Source: Achromobacter xylosoxidans | GTDB taxonomy: Bacteria > Pseudomonadota > Gammaproteobacteria > Burkholderiales > Burkholderiaceae_B | Direction: 5' to 3' | Assembly (NCBI RefSeq): GCF_002192695.1 | Contig: NZ_MTLG01000052.1 | Location: 248,001 to 312,000, forward strand | Length of the DNA: 64,000 nt | Part shown: positions 16,993-27,076 of the stretch, piece by piece | Position numbering within the stretch: position 1 is the first letter of the stretch | How the letters are laid out: every line of letters starts with the position of its first letter | Made by a program: the position numbers and the translations under genes | The notes under the pieces: generated by a model | What the model was told of the DNA's origin: nothing | The model's input: only the letters and a program-made list of their open reading frames with translations | Database searches by the model: none

Positions 16993-17789
16993 GGCAAAGC
17001 CCTCTTTTCGATCCATTCCAGTCCGCGCGTCATCACCGCGCCCAGCAGACCCACCCAGACCATGGCGTACAGGATCATGCCGGGCCGGATGTCCAGCGCC
17101 GCGGTGTCCAGCACCTTGCCCAGGCCGATGAAGGCGCCGATGAGTTCCGCCGCCACCAGCGTCATCCACGCGGTCTGCAGCGACAGCCGCAGGCCGGTGA
17201 AGATCATGGGCATGGAGCCGGGTATCAGGACCTCGCGCAGCATGCGGGCCGGATTGCCCGCGCCGTGCACGCGCGCGGCCTCGATCAGCGTGGGGTCGAT
17301 GTTGCGCACGCCTGCGTAGGTGTTGATGAGGGCGGGCGTGAACGAGGACACCCAGATCAGGAAAATCTTCGCCGGATCCCCCAGGCCCAGCCACAGGATG
17401 GCCAGCGGAATCCAGGCCAGCGGCGGAATCGGGCGCAGCAGCGAGAATACCGGCCCGACCAGGGCGTCGATGCGTTTGCTGAAACCCATCAGCAGGCCCA
17501 GCGGCACGCCGGTGCCGATCGCGACCAGGAATCCCAGGAATACCAGGCGCAGGCTGTGGCCGATGTGCTGGAACAGCGTGCCGCCGGCGTAGCCCGAATC
17601 GCGCGAGAGCTGCACCGCGGCCTGCCAGGTGGTGAGAGGGGTGGGAAAGCGCGCGCCATTGACCAGGCCCAGCGCCGACACGATCCACCAGGCGGCGACG
17701 GCGATGGCGACGGCGGCCACGCCCACGGTGACGCGGCGGCGCGAGGCGCGCGGCCGCCGCGCGGGCAGGGTTGCGATGTGCTCACTCAT
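16980..17789 (-). CDS. TauC/SsuC-type ABC transporter permease (first of pair A)
   Basis: A 269-residue inner-membrane permease with a cytoplasmic basic N-terminus (ARRPRASRRR), about six hydrophobic segments, GVPLGLLMGFSKRID, PIPPLAWIPLAILWLGLG and the EAA loop LIEAARVHGAGNPARMLREVLIPGS. It is paralogous to the permease at 24193-25083. The two permeases of pair A probably form a heterodimer. Its start overlaps the stop of the upstream dehydrogenase gene by eight bases. Confidence 0.9.
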   Translation of the reverse strand: MSEHIATLPARRPRASRRRVTVGVAAVAIAVAAWWIVSALGLVNGARFPTPLTTWQAAVQLSRDSGYAGGTLFQHIGHSLRLVFLGFLVAIGTGVPLGLLMGFSKRIDALVGPVFSLLRPIPPLAWIPLAILWLGLGDPAKIFLIWVSSFTPALINTYAGVRNIDPTLIEAARVHGAGNPARMLREVLIPGSMPMIFTGLRLSLQTAWMTLVAAELIGAFIGLGKVLDTAALDIRPGMILYAMVWVGLLGAVMTRGLEWIEKRALPWLR

Positions 17790-18705
17790 GGCCGGACCCC
17801 GCCGCTTGGCGCTCCAGGTGCGCCACGTCCTCGAGCAGCAGCAGCATGGCGGTGCAGTCCTGCTCCTGCCGTCCCCACGACCTGGCCAGCGCGAACATCT
17901 CGCGGGCGTAGCCGCCCAGGCCCAGCGGCGCGCCCACCGAGGCGGCCAGGTTCATGGCAAGGTTGATGTCCTTGTAGCCCATGCGCATGGGAAAGTCGGG
18001 GCTGATGTCGCCCGCCAGCACCTTGCCGGGGAAATTGGTCAGGAGCTGTCCGCGCCCCGCTGTCGTGTTGGACAGCACCTTGACGACGGTGGCGCGGTCC
18101 AGCCCGAGCTTGGCGGCGAACATCAGCGCTTCGCCCGTCAGCACCATGCCGACCATGGACATGTAGTTGTTGACCAGTTTGAGCCGGATGCCTGAACCGA
18201 AAGGGCCCACATGCACGATCTCGTTGGCCATGGCGGCGAAGAGGGGCGCGGCCTGGTCGAAGTCGGGCTGCGCGCCGCCGGCCATGATCAAGGCCTTGCC
18301 CTGCGCCGCCTCGCGCGGCGTGCGCCCCACGGGGGCGTCCATGCAACGCAGGCCCAGGACCGCGAGATCGGCGGCGATGCGGTCGGTCTCGACCGCGTCG
18401 CCCGTGCTCATTTCGATCACCAGGGCGCCCGGATTCAAGCCCGCCGCCGCGCCGTCGGCGCCGAACAAGGCGTCGCGGACGTGGGCCGAGGTGGGCAGCA
18501 TGGTGATCGCCACGTCGCAGCCGCGCGCGGCGTCCAATGGCGTGGCGGCCTGCCGGAAGCCGGTGTCGGCCAGGCGCTCCATGGCGGCGGGAACGACGTC
18601 GTAGCCTGATACTGCGTACCCCTGCGCGGCCAGGTTGCGCAGCATCGCGCTCCCCATGACGCCCAGGCCCAGGAATGCGATGCGGGGTGATTCGATGTGT
18701 TCCAT
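17782..18705 (-). CDS. 3-hydroxyisobutyrate dehydrogenase-family NAD(P) oxidoreductase, YihU-like
   Basis: A 307-residue beta-hydroxyacid dehydrogenase: Rossmann motif FLGLGVMGSAM (11-21), substrate loop DAPVGRT (123-129), catalytic Lys176 in GIRLKLVNNYMS, and a C-terminal segment GRQEQDCTAML. From memory, the VGRT and NNYMS phrases and the later TAG-G / KVL-GD-SP-F spacing are closely shared with E. coli YihU, the 3-sulfolactaldehyde reductase, more than with valine-pathway MmsB. This would fit a C3 sulfonate route in which dihydroxypropanesulfonate and sulfolactaldehyde are interconverted. Other short hydroxyacids cannot be excluded. It lies 19 bases after the lacI-type gene. Confidence 0.82.
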   Translation of the reverse strand: MEHIESPRIAFLGLGVMGSAMLRNLAAQGYAVSGYDVVPAAMERLADTGFRQAATPLDAARGCDVAITMLPTSAHVRDALFGADGAAAGLNPGALVIEMSTGDAVETDRIAADLAVLGLRCMDAPVGRTPREAAQGKALIMAGGAQPDFDQAAPLFAAMANEIVHVGPFGSGIRLKLVNNYMSMVGMVLTGEALMFAAKLGLDRATVVKVLSNTTAGRGQLLTNFPGKVLAGDISPDFPMRMGYKDINLAMNLAASVGAPLGLGGYAREMFALARSWGRQEQDCTAMLLLLEDVAHLERQAAGSGHE

Positions 18706-18724
18706 GGGGCTTGCTCCGTTGTGG

Positions 18725-19777
18725 TCAGCTGCCTAGCCGCGCACTGGTGCTGCTGCGCGGCGGCGCGGTGGTGTCGCGGACGATCAATTCCAGTTCGATG
18801 CAGACGTTCTCGGGCGGCGTGCCGGCGTCGGCGGCCAGCAGGATCTGGGCGGCGCGCTGGCCCAGCTCGAAGGCCGGCACGTTCAGGGTGGTGATGCCGG
18901 GCCGGCAATGGGCGGCCATTTCGATGTTGTCGAAGCCCGTGATCGAGATCTGCTCGGGCACGCGCAGGTTCTGCCACAGGCATTCCTGCAGCGCGCCATA
19001 GGCCAGGATGTCGTTGCCGCACATGACCGCGGTGGGCGGCTCGGGCAGGCGCAGCAGGGTGGCCATGGCGCGGCGGGCTTCGGGCACGGTGTAGGGCTTT
19101 TCGATGACGTACTGCGGCGGCAGTTCGATGCCGCGGCGGGTCAGGGCGCGCGTGAAGCCGGCCACGCGGTCGGCGGCGCGGTCGTTGTCCTTGGAGATGC
19201 CGGCGATCACGCCAAGGCGGCGGTGGCCGATGTCCAGCAGGTAGTCGGCGATGCGCTGCGCCGCCGCGGCGTTGTCCCAGCCCACCATGGGCCAGGGATC
19301 GGCGGCGTCGTAATGGCAGGTGGTGACGAAGGGAATGCCCTTGGAGTGCAGCAGTTCGTAGAGCTCCGGGTCGCGGCTGCGGCCGACCAGCATCATGGCG
19401 TCGACGCCGCGCTCGATCAGCGCGCGGACTTCGCCCGCTTCGCGCCCGGGGCTGTAGTTGGTGCTGGCCAGCAGCAGCTGATAGCCGTGTTCGTGGATCG
19501 CTTGCTGCATGCCGTCGACCAGCTTGGCGAACAGGGCGCTGTCCACCGTGGGGATGATGGCGCCCATGGTCCGGGTCTTGCGGGAAGCGAGCGAACGGGC
19601 TGCGCCGTGCGGCACGTAGCCAGCCTCGGCCAGCAGAGCCATGGCGCGCGCGCGCAGGTCGGGCCGCACTTTTTCAGGGTGGTTCAACACCCGCGACAAA
19701 GTTGCCGACGAGATGCCGCCAGCGGCGGCGATGGACTTCAGGGTGTCCCCGGATAGGGGCGCGGACTTTCGCTTCAT
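18725..19777 (-). CDS. LacI-family transcriptional repressor
   Basis: A 350-residue regulator. The N-terminal helix-turn-helix (SIAAAGGISSATLSRVLNHPE) and hinge are followed by a sugar-binding-like effector domain beginning near TRTMGAIIPT. It stands between two divergent operons and is the first gene of the leftward one. A perfect TGAAAGC-GCTTTCA operator sits five bases upstream of its start codon, and a near-perfect second copy lies toward the rightward operon. This supports autorepression and control of both units. The inducer is probably the transported compound or an intermediate. Confidence 0.92.
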   Translation of the reverse strand: MKRKSAPLSGDTLKSIAAAGGISSATLSRVLNHPEKVRPDLRARAMALLAEAGYVPHGAARSLASRKTRTMGAIIPTVDSALFAKLVDGMQQAIHEHGYQLLLASTNYSPGREAGEVRALIERGVDAMMLVGRSRDPELYELLHSKGIPFVTTCHYDAADPWPMVGWDNAAAAQRIADYLLDIGHRRLGVIAGISKDNDRAADRVAGFTRALTRRGIELPPQYVIEKPYTVPEARRAMATLLRLPEPPTAVMCGNDILAYGALQECLWQNLRVPEQISITGFDNIEMAAHCRPGITTLNVPAFELGQRAAQILLAADAGTPPENVCIELELIVRDTTAPPRSSTSARLGS

Positions 19778-19781
19778 ATTT

Positions 19782-19795
19782 TGAAAGCGCTTTCA
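19782..19795. promoter_or_regulatory. LacI-family operator O1, TGAAAGCGCTTTCA
   Basis: A perfect 14-bp palindrome with the central CG typical of LacI/GalR operators. It lies directly in front of the LacI-type gene start (19777). Confidence 0.85.
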
Positions 19796-19890
19796 GAAAT
19801 TTGATGATGTGAATATACAGTTATTGAAACGCCATGGTCTATCTCTAGGGTTTTCTCGGGGTTGAATGGGATTCTTGCGCGCTTATTCTT

Positions 19891-19904
19891 TGTATGCGCT
19901 TTCA
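19891..19904. promoter_or_regulatory. LacI-family operator O2, TGTATGCGCTTTCA
   Basis: It matches the perfect operator at 12 of 14 positions, including the whole right half-site and central GCGC. It lies 109 bp from O1, on the side of the rightward operon whose first start codon is at 20000. Two sites at this spacing would allow looping. Confidence 0.7.
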
Positions 19905-19999
19905 AAAAACCGAGCCCGAACGCAGATCCGGGCCTGCTATCCGGGGAATGTCGCGGCAGCTCGCGCATGCAGACCGGAATCCACTATCGGAGACTAAGC

Positions 20000-21052
20000 A
20001 TGTCGAGAATCCCCCGCATCCTGGGTCTGTGCCTGGCGCCGCTGGGCGCCTTGCTGTTGAGCCCGTCCGCGTCGGCCCAGGCGCCGACGCCCATCAAGGT
20101 CAGCTACCAGATCGCCTATTGGGCGCTGCCGATCTACATCGCCACGGAAAAGAACTGGTGGGCGGAAGCCGGCCTGAAGCCGGAGTTCGTGGTGTATCCG
20201 GCGGGCGCGCAGCAGATTGCCGGCGCCGCGTCCAAGTCCTGGGACGTGGGCGGAACGGGGTCGCCGCCCGCGGTGCTGGGGGCGCAGCGCTACGGCATCG
20301 TGACGCTCGGCGTCACCAATGACGAATCCACCGCCAACGGCGTGATGGCGCGCAAGGAAAACGCCGCCGCCGTGCGCGGCAACGCGGCCAAGGAAGTGAA
20401 GGGCAAGCAGATCCTCCTCAGTCCGAACTCGACGGGCGAATACGCCACCATGGCCTGCCTGAAGAAATGGGGCATGCAGCGCAGCGACGTCAGCGTGGTG
20501 ACGCTGGCCCCGGCGCAGCTGGTGTCCGCCTACACCGGCGGCAACGGCATGCTGGCCGGCACCTGGGCGCCCAATTTCTACACGCTCAACGAACAGATCG
20601 GCGCGGAAGTCGTGTGCAGCGGCAAGGATGCGGGCGTGATGATTCCCGGCGCGCTGGTGGCGCGTGGCGAATTCGCCCAGCAGAATCCGGACGCGGTCGC
20701 CAAGTTCCTGGCGGTGTACCTGCGGGCCGTCAGCTTCGAGAAGAACAACAAGGCGGAAGCCATGGGCTACCTGCGCAAGCTGTTCCAGGCCAATGGCATC
20801 AAGCTCAACGACGGCTACCTGGGACAGGAGCTGGAACGGCCGATCTTCACGCTCGACGAACAGCTCAAGCTGATGTCGCGCGCGGGCGGCAAGTCCACGC
20901 TGGACAACGCCTACGAGGCCCTGTCGGGCTACCTCAAGAGCGTGGGCACGCTTACCGAGGTGCCGGACCCCAAGGCCTACATCACGGACGACTACATGAA
21001 GCGCGTCGACCAGACCCCGGCGCTCAAGACCTTCGCCAACAAGGCCAACTGA
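20000..21052 (+). CDS. ABC substrate-binding protein, TauA/NMT1/SsuA-like (paralogue 1)
   Basis: A 350-residue periplasmic binding protein. I chose the ATG at 20000, which gives a clean signal peptide (RIPRILGLCLAPLGALLLSP, cleavage near ASA-Q). The mature part has the nitrate/sulfonate-binding signature YIATEKNWWAEAGLKPEFV and WDVGGTGSPPAVLGA, and later ANFYTLNEQIG-type lid residues. It is clearly paralogous to the protein at 25958 (IASEKGWWKEVGLKPEV, WDVGGAGNIPSLLGA). It is the first gene of the 12-kb rightward operon under LacI control. It presumably feeds one of the two permease pairs. Confidence 0.9.
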   Translation: MSRIPRILGLCLAPLGALLLSPSASAQAPTPIKVSYQIAYWALPIYIATEKNWWAEAGLKPEFVVYPAGAQQIAGAASKSWDVGGTGSPPAVLGAQRYGIVTLGVTNDESTANGVMARKENAAAVRGNAAKEVKGKQILLSPNSTGEYATMACLKKWGMQRSDVSVVTLAPAQLVSAYTGGNGMLAGTWAPNFYTLNEQIGAEVVCSGKDAGVMIPGALVARGEFAQQNPDAVAKFLAVYLRAVSFEKNNKAEAMGYLRKLFQANGIKLNDGYLGQELERPIFTLDEQLKLMSRAGGKSTLDNAYEALSGYLKSVGTLTEVPDPKAYITDDYMKRVDQTPALKTFANKAN

Positions 21053-22396
<1,344 letters not shown>

Positions 22397-22403
22397 AGCC
22401 ATC

Positions 22404-23177
22404 ATGCAGAACGACATGTCCCGCCTGTTCGACCTGGACGGCCGCGTCGCGCTGGTGAGCGGCGGCAGTTCCGGCATAGGCAAGGCCATCGGCCTGGCGC
22501 TGGCGCGGGCCGGCGCCAGCGTGGTGCTGGTGGCGCGGCGCGAGCAGGAGCTGGCTTGCGCCGCCGGCGAATTCGAAGCGCAAGGCCTGCGCGCGCGAGC
22601 CTTGCCCTGCGATCTGGCTGACCGCGATGCGTTGCGCGGCTTTGCCGCCCGCGCGGCGCAACCGTTCGGCGCGCCCGACATCCTGGTCAACGCCTCGGGC
22701 ATCAATGTGCGCAAGCCCTTCGAGGACACGGCCGATGAAGACTGGGACCGCTCCCTGGCGATCAACCTGACCGCGCCGTTCCTGCTGACCCGCGCGCTGG
22801 CGCCGGCCATGCGCGAACGCGGCTGGGGCCGCATCATCAACATCACCTCGCTGCAGTGCGTGCGCGCCTTCCCCGACAGCGCGCCTTATGGCGCGTCCAA
22901 GGGCGGCCTGATGCAGCTGACCCGCGCCATCGCCGAGTACTGGTCGCGCCACGGAATTACCTGCAACGCGATCGCGCCAGGCTTCTTCGAGACGCCGCTG
23001 ACCGCGCCCGTGATGGGCGATCCGGCCCGCGTGCAGGCGCTGGCGGCCAGCACCATGATCGGCCGCAACGGCCGGCTGGAGGACCTGCATGGCGCGGCCG
23101 TATTCCTGGCGAGCGAGGCGTCGGCCTACATCACCGGGCAGACCCTGTTCATAGACGGCGGCTTTTCGGCCCGCTGA
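22404..23177 (+). CDS. SDR-family oxidoreductase (HpsO-position)
   Basis: A 257-residue classical SDR: SGGSSGIGKAIG cofactor loop, VNASG in place of NNAG, catalytic Ser in ITSLQC, and YGASK (Tyr/Lys), ending TGQTLFIDGGFSAR. I start it at ATG 22404, eight bases after the stop of the HpsN-like gene, since the longer frame overlaps that gene. Known hps loci carry an SDR (HpsO) and a medium-chain dehydrogenase (HpsP) that interconvert the stereoisomers of dihydroxypropanesulfonate by oxidation and reduction at C2. This gene and the next occupy those positions (inference). Confidence 0.85.
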   Translation: MQNDMSRLFDLDGRVALVSGGSSGIGKAIGLALARAGASVVLVARREQELACAAGEFEAQGLRARALPCDLADRDALRGFAARAAQPFGAPDILVNASGINVRKPFEDTADEDWDRSLAINLTAPFLLTRALAPAMRERGWGRIINITSLQCVRAFPDSAPYGASKGGLMQLTRAIAEYWSRHGITCNAIAPGFFETPLTAPVMGDPARVQALAASTMIGRNGRLEDLHGAAVFLASEASAYITGQTLFIDGGFSAR

Positions 23178-23201
23178 CCGGCATCTCCGTGGAGTTCCGC
23201 C

Positions 23202-24191
23202 ATGAAAGCCCTTGTCTACACCGCGCCCGGCCAGTTGACGTACCGCGATGAACCCGACCCCGCGCCGGCGGACGGCGATGCGCTGCTGCGCATCGAGGCC
23301 GTGGGCATCTGCGGCTCGGACATGCACGCCTACCATGGGCATGATCCGCGCCGCAATCCGCCGCTGATCCTGGGCCACGAGTTCGTCGGCACGCTGGTGG
23401 GCGGCAGCCGCGCGGGCCAGCGGGTCACCGGCAATCCGCTGATCCACTGCGGCCAGTGCGACTTCTGCGTGCAGGGCCGCAACAACCTCTGCCGCAACCG
23501 GGGCATGGTGGGCATGACGCGTCCCGGCGCATTCGCCGAGTTCATGGCCATACCCGAGCGCTGCCTGATACCCGTGCCGCAGGACATGCCGGCCGCCGCG
23601 GCCGCGCTGACCGAACCCGCGGCCACGGCCTTGCACGGCGTGGCGCTGGCGCAGCGGGCGCTGTTCCGGCCGCTGGCCGAAGCCCGCGCGCTGGTCGTGG
23701 GCGGCGGCGCCATCGGCCTCCTGACGGCGCTGCTGCTGCGCAGCCAGGGTTGCCGCGTCAGCCTGGCGGAGACCAATCCGTTGCGGCGCGCCTCGGCACA
23801 GCGGCACGCGGGCTGCATGGCCTTCGATCCGCGCGAGGCGGCGCCCGAACCGGGCGCATATGAACTGGTGGTGGACGCGGTGGGCGGCAAGCTCACGCGC
23901 GCCGCGGCGCTGGCCGCGGTGCAGCCGGGCGGCGTCATGCTGCACATCGGCCTGCAGGACTGGGCCAGCGAGATCGACATGCGGCGGCTGACGCTGGACG
24001 AGATCACCCTCATTGGCGCCTATACCTACACCAGCGCCGACCTGCGCGCCACGGTGGAGGCGCTGCATCGCGGCGTTTTCGGCGACCTGGTCTGGATCGA
24101 GGAGCGTGTGCTGGGCGACGGCGCGCGGGCCTTCTCCGACCTCGATGGCGGACGCGCGGCGTCGGCAAAGATCGTGCTGAGGACGCATTGA
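23202..24191 (+). CDS. Zinc-dependent medium-chain alcohol dehydrogenase (HpsP-position)
   Basis: A 329-residue MDR enzyme. The catalytic zinc ligands are Cys37 (GICGSDMHAYHG) and His59-Glu60 (ILGHEFVG). The structural zinc cysteines are Cys83, 86, 89 and 97 (HCGQCDFCVQGRNNLC). The Rossmann motif is VVGGGAIGLL. It belongs to the sorbitol/threonine-type polyol dehydrogenases that oxidise a secondary alcohol with NAD. It follows the SDR by 24 bases and precedes the permease by one base. It would oxidise C2 of a diol if the hps analogy holds. Confidence 0.88.
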   Translation: MKALVYTAPGQLTYRDEPDPAPADGDALLRIEAVGICGSDMHAYHGHDPRRNPPLILGHEFVGTLVGGSRAGQRVTGNPLIHCGQCDFCVQGRNNLCRNRGMVGMTRPGAFAEFMAIPERCLIPVPQDMPAAAAALTEPAATALHGVALAQRALFRPLAEARALVVGGGAIGLLTALLLRSQGCRVSLAETNPLRRASAQRHAGCMAFDPREAAPEPGAYELVVDAVGGKLTRAAALAAVQPGGVMLHIGLQDWASEIDMRRLTLDEITLIGAYTYTSADLRATVEALHRGVFGDLVWIEERVLGDGARAFSDLDGGRAASAKIVLRTH

Positions 24192-24192
24192 C

Positions 24193-25083
24193 ATGGCCCG
24201 TCATCCTCTTTCCCCGCCCGCCGTCGGCGGTGCCCCGGCCGTTCTGGCCTTGCTCGACCGGAGCGCCGCCATGACCGTCGCCAGGCCGCCCGCCCCTCCG
24301 CCCGCGCCGGTGCGCCGGCGCCTGTCCCTGCGCTGGCTGGTCAGCGGCGCGTCGGTCACGGCGCTGCTCCTGGCCTGGTACCTGGCCACCGGCCCATTGG
24401 AACTGTTGAGTCCGGTGCAGCTGCCGTCGCCCGCCGATGCCTGGGATGCCCTGCTGGAGATCGCTGGCGAAGGCTATGCCGACGGCACGCTGTTGCAGCA
24501 CGTCGCGGCCAGCACCGGACTGGTGCTGTACGGGTTCGCGGCGGCGGCGCTGACGGGCGTGCCGCTGGGCATCCTGATGGGGCAGAACCGGCTGGTCGAG
24601 GCCTACGTCAATCCGGTGTTCCAGATCGTCCGCCCCATTGCGCCCATCGCCTGGATTCCGCTGACCATCCTGTGGTTCGGGCTGGGCACCAGCGCCAAGG
24701 TCTTCGTCATCTGGCTGGCGGCCTTCGCGCCGACCGTGATCAATACCCATACCGGCGTGCGCAACATCGACGATACGCTGCTCCAGGCGGCGCGCGTCAA
24801 TGGCGCGGCGGGCCGTCTGATGCTGCTGGACGTCATCGTTCCAGGCGCGCTGCCCGCTATCTTCACCGGTCTGAGGACCTCGTTGCAGGCCTGCTGGATG
24901 GTGCTGGTGGCGGCCGAGCTGGTCGGCTCCTTCGTCGGCCTGGGCCACGTGCTGATCATCGCCACTCGCGACCTGAACTCGGGAATGATCGTGGTGGCCA
25001 TGGCCGCCGTGGCCGGCATGGGCATGCTGATGTCGGCTCTGCTGGCGCAAGTCGAACGCAAGGTGATGCCATGGAAAGCCTGA
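24193..25083 (+). CDS. TauC/SsuC-type ABC transporter permease (first of pair B)
   Basis: A 296-residue inner-membrane permease; the start follows the ADH stop by one base. After a proline-rich, unusually long cytoplasmic N-terminus (residues 1-45) come hydrophobic segments, GVPLGILMGQNRLVE, PIAPIAWIPLTILWFGLG and the EAA loop LLQAARVNGAAGRLMLLDVIVPGA. A later Met near residue 27 could be the true start. It is paralogous to the pair A permease at 16980-17789. Confidence 0.9.
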   Translation: MARHPLSPPAVGGAPAVLALLDRSAAMTVARPPAPPPAPVRRRLSLRWLVSGASVTALLLAWYLATGPLELLSPVQLPSPADAWDALLEIAGEGYADGTLLQHVAASTGLVLYGFAAAALTGVPLGILMGQNRLVEAYVNPVFQIVRPIAPIAWIPLTILWFGLGTSAKVFVIWLAAFAPTVINTHTGVRNIDDTLLQAARVNGAAGRLMLLDVIVPGALPAIFTGLRTSLQACWMVLVAAELVGSFVGLGHVLIIATRDLNSGMIVVAMAAVAGMGMLMSALLAQVERKVMPWKA

Positions 25084-25889
25084 ACCGCGCCGGCCCGTCC
25101 CGCGTGCGCGCCCTCGTGCCGCGCCGCGTGCTGGAACGCTGGCTGATGCCGGCGCTGGGGCTTGCCACCCTGTTCGGCGGCTGGGCGCTGCTGTCCGGGC
25201 TGGGCCTGGTGTCGCCGGCCTTTCTGCCAGGACCGCTGACGGTGCTGCGCAGCATGGCCGAGCACACGCGCGAACCCTATGCGGGCTCGGTGCTGCAGAT
25301 GCATCTGCTGGCCAGCCTGGAGAAATTCCTGATCAGCTTCTCCATCGCGGTCCTGTTGGGCGTGCCGCTGGGTTTGTTCATGGGGCGCTTCAAGGCGCTG
25401 GATTGGGCGGTGGCGCCGGTATTCGAAGCCTTTCGCTTCATTCCCCCCATCGCCTGGGTGCCGTTCGCGATCTTCTGGTTCGGCACCGGCTTCCTGTCGC
25501 CCACGCTGGTGATTTTCGCCGGCGCCTTCGCGCCCTGCGTACTGAACGCCTATCGCGGCGCCAGGCAGATCGACCGCGCCTTGATCGAGGCCGGCCAGAT
25601 GCTGGGGGCGGGGCGCTGGGCGACGCTGACGGAAATCCTGCTGCCGGCCGCATTGGCGCATATCGTCGCCGGCATCCGGGTCGGCGCGGGCTTCGGCTGG
25701 CAATCCTTGATCGGCGCGGAACTGATCGTGGGTTCGACCGGCCTGGGCTACATGATCGTGCAGGGCGGCAGCAATCTGGAACCCGCCATCGTGATCAGCG
25801 GAATGATCACCATCGGCCTGATAGGCGCGGGCATCGACTACGGCATGCGCGCCTTGCAGCGCAGGGTGCAGCGCGACTGGTCGCGCTGA
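25071..25889 (+). CDS. TauC/SsuC-type ABC transporter permease (second of pair B)
   Basis: A 272-residue inner-membrane permease. ATG 25071 lies inside the end of the first permease, with a 13-base overlap (ATGGAAAGCCTGA); the longer frame before it is a shadow. Segments FLPGPLTVLRSMAEH, GVPLGLFMGRFKALD, PPIAWVPFAIFWFGTG and LIEAGQMLGAGRWATLTEILLP are those of the family. The equivalent gene in pair A has exactly the same overlap length, evidence that both pairs descend from one duplicated module. Confidence 0.9.
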   Translation: MESLNRAGPSRVRALVPRRVLERWLMPALGLATLFGGWALLSGLGLVSPAFLPGPLTVLRSMAEHTREPYAGSVLQMHLLASLEKFLISFSIAVLLGVPLGLFMGRFKALDWAVAPVFEAFRFIPPIAWVPFAIFWFGTGFLSPTLVIFAGAFAPCVLNAYRGARQIDRALIEAGQMLGAGRWATLTEILLPAALAHIVAGIRVGAGFGWQSLIGAELIVGSTGLGYMIVQGGSNLEPAIVISGMITIGLIGAGIDYGMRALQRRVQRDWSR

Positions 25890-25957
25890 TCCAGGAAAAA
25901 AGGAGGGAGCGCAGGCAGGCAGTGCAGGCAGCGTCATTCCATATTGGAGAGAGACAG

Positions 25958-27040
25958 ATGAAACATTACAAAGGCCTAAAGGCCTTGGCAGCGCTCGCGA
26001 TCGGGTGCTGGCTGGGGGGACCCGGACAGGCGGCGGCCCAGGCCGCGCCGGCGGGCGAGGAACTGTTCACCATCCGCATCGGACAGCAGCCGCAGCGGTG
26101 GGCGCTGGAGTGGTACATCGCCAGCGAGAAGGGTTGGTGGAAGGAGGTGGGCCTGAAGCCGGAGGTCTCGACCTTCGCTTCCGGCGCGGTCGAAATCGCG
26201 GCGGGCGCGTCCGGGTCATGGGACGTCGGCGGGGCGGGCAACATCCCCTCGCTGCTGGGAGCGTCGAAGTATGGCTTGCAGACCATAGGCATCGCCGACG
26301 GCGAAGCCGCCATCATCACGCTGATGGCCACCAAGGACCGGGCGGACGAATATCTCAAGAACCCGGCGCTGCTCAAGGGCAAGACCATCCCTGTCACCAG
26401 CAACTCCACGGGCCAGTGGGGCGCCACGGAATGCCTGTCTCGGAAGTTCGGCCTCAAGCCCGAGGACTATCGCTTCGTGAACCTGTCCCCGCCCGACATC
26501 AATGCCGCGGTGATGAGCGGCAAGTACGACATTTCCTCCGTGTGGGCGCCCAACACCTACATCCTGGAAGAGGCCATAGGCGCAAAGGTGATCTGCACTG
26601 GCGCCGAGCTGAAGATGCCTATCCACAGCTACCTGTTCACGACGCCGGCCTTCGCCAAGAAGCATCCCGACAAGGTCGCCCGCTTCCTGGCGGTCTACCT
26701 GCGCGCGGTGGCCTGGCAGCGCGCGCATCCCGAAGAGGCCCAGGCATATCTGAAAGCCTTCTTCGGCAGCGTGGGCGTGAAGTTCCCCGACAAATACCTG
26801 GCGCAGGAGCTGCGCGACCGTCCGGCCTTTGACCTGGCGGAGCAGACCAAGCTGTTCGCGCCGGGCCCGGGCGGCGCCTCGGAGATCGTGGGCTGGTGGA
26901 ACAGCGTGGGGGAATTCATGGTGTCCGTGGGCGTGGTCAAGAAGATCCCCGATCCCAAGACCATGGTCACGGGCAAGTATCTGCAGATGATCCAGGACGA
27001 TCCCAAGCTCAGGGCCTTCGTCGCCGATGTCGCCAGGTAA
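25958..27040 (+). CDS. ABC substrate-binding protein, TauA/NMT1/SsuA-like (paralogue 2)
   Basis: A 360-residue periplasmic binding protein with signal peptide (LKALAALAIGCWLGG, cleavage near AAA-Q). The start at 25958 follows GGAGAGAG. Family segments are YIASEKGWWKEVGLKPEV, WDVGGAGNIPSLLGASKYG and NSTGQWGATECLSRKFG. It is paralogous to the binding protein at 20000. Having two binding proteins and two permease pairs suggests that two related ligands, or two stereoisomers, are imported. Confidence 0.9.
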   Translation: MKHYKGLKALAALAIGCWLGGPGQAAAQAAPAGEELFTIRIGQQPQRWALEWYIASEKGWWKEVGLKPEVSTFASGAVEIAAGASGSWDVGGAGNIPSLLGASKYGLQTIGIADGEAAIITLMATKDRADEYLKNPALLKGKTIPVTSNSTGQWGATECLSRKFGLKPEDYRFVNLSPPDINAAVMSGKYDISSVWAPNTYILEEAIGAKVICTGAELKMPIHSYLFTTPAFAKKHPDKVARFLAVYLRAVAWQRAHPEEAQAYLKAFFGSVGVKFPDKYLAQELRDRPAFDLAEQTKLFAPGPGGASEIVGWWNSVGEFMVSVGVVKKIPDPKTMVTGKYLQMIQDDPKLRAFVADVAR

Positions 27041-27076
27041 GCCGGCGGCCGCAGCTCTCAACAAAGGAACGCAAGC

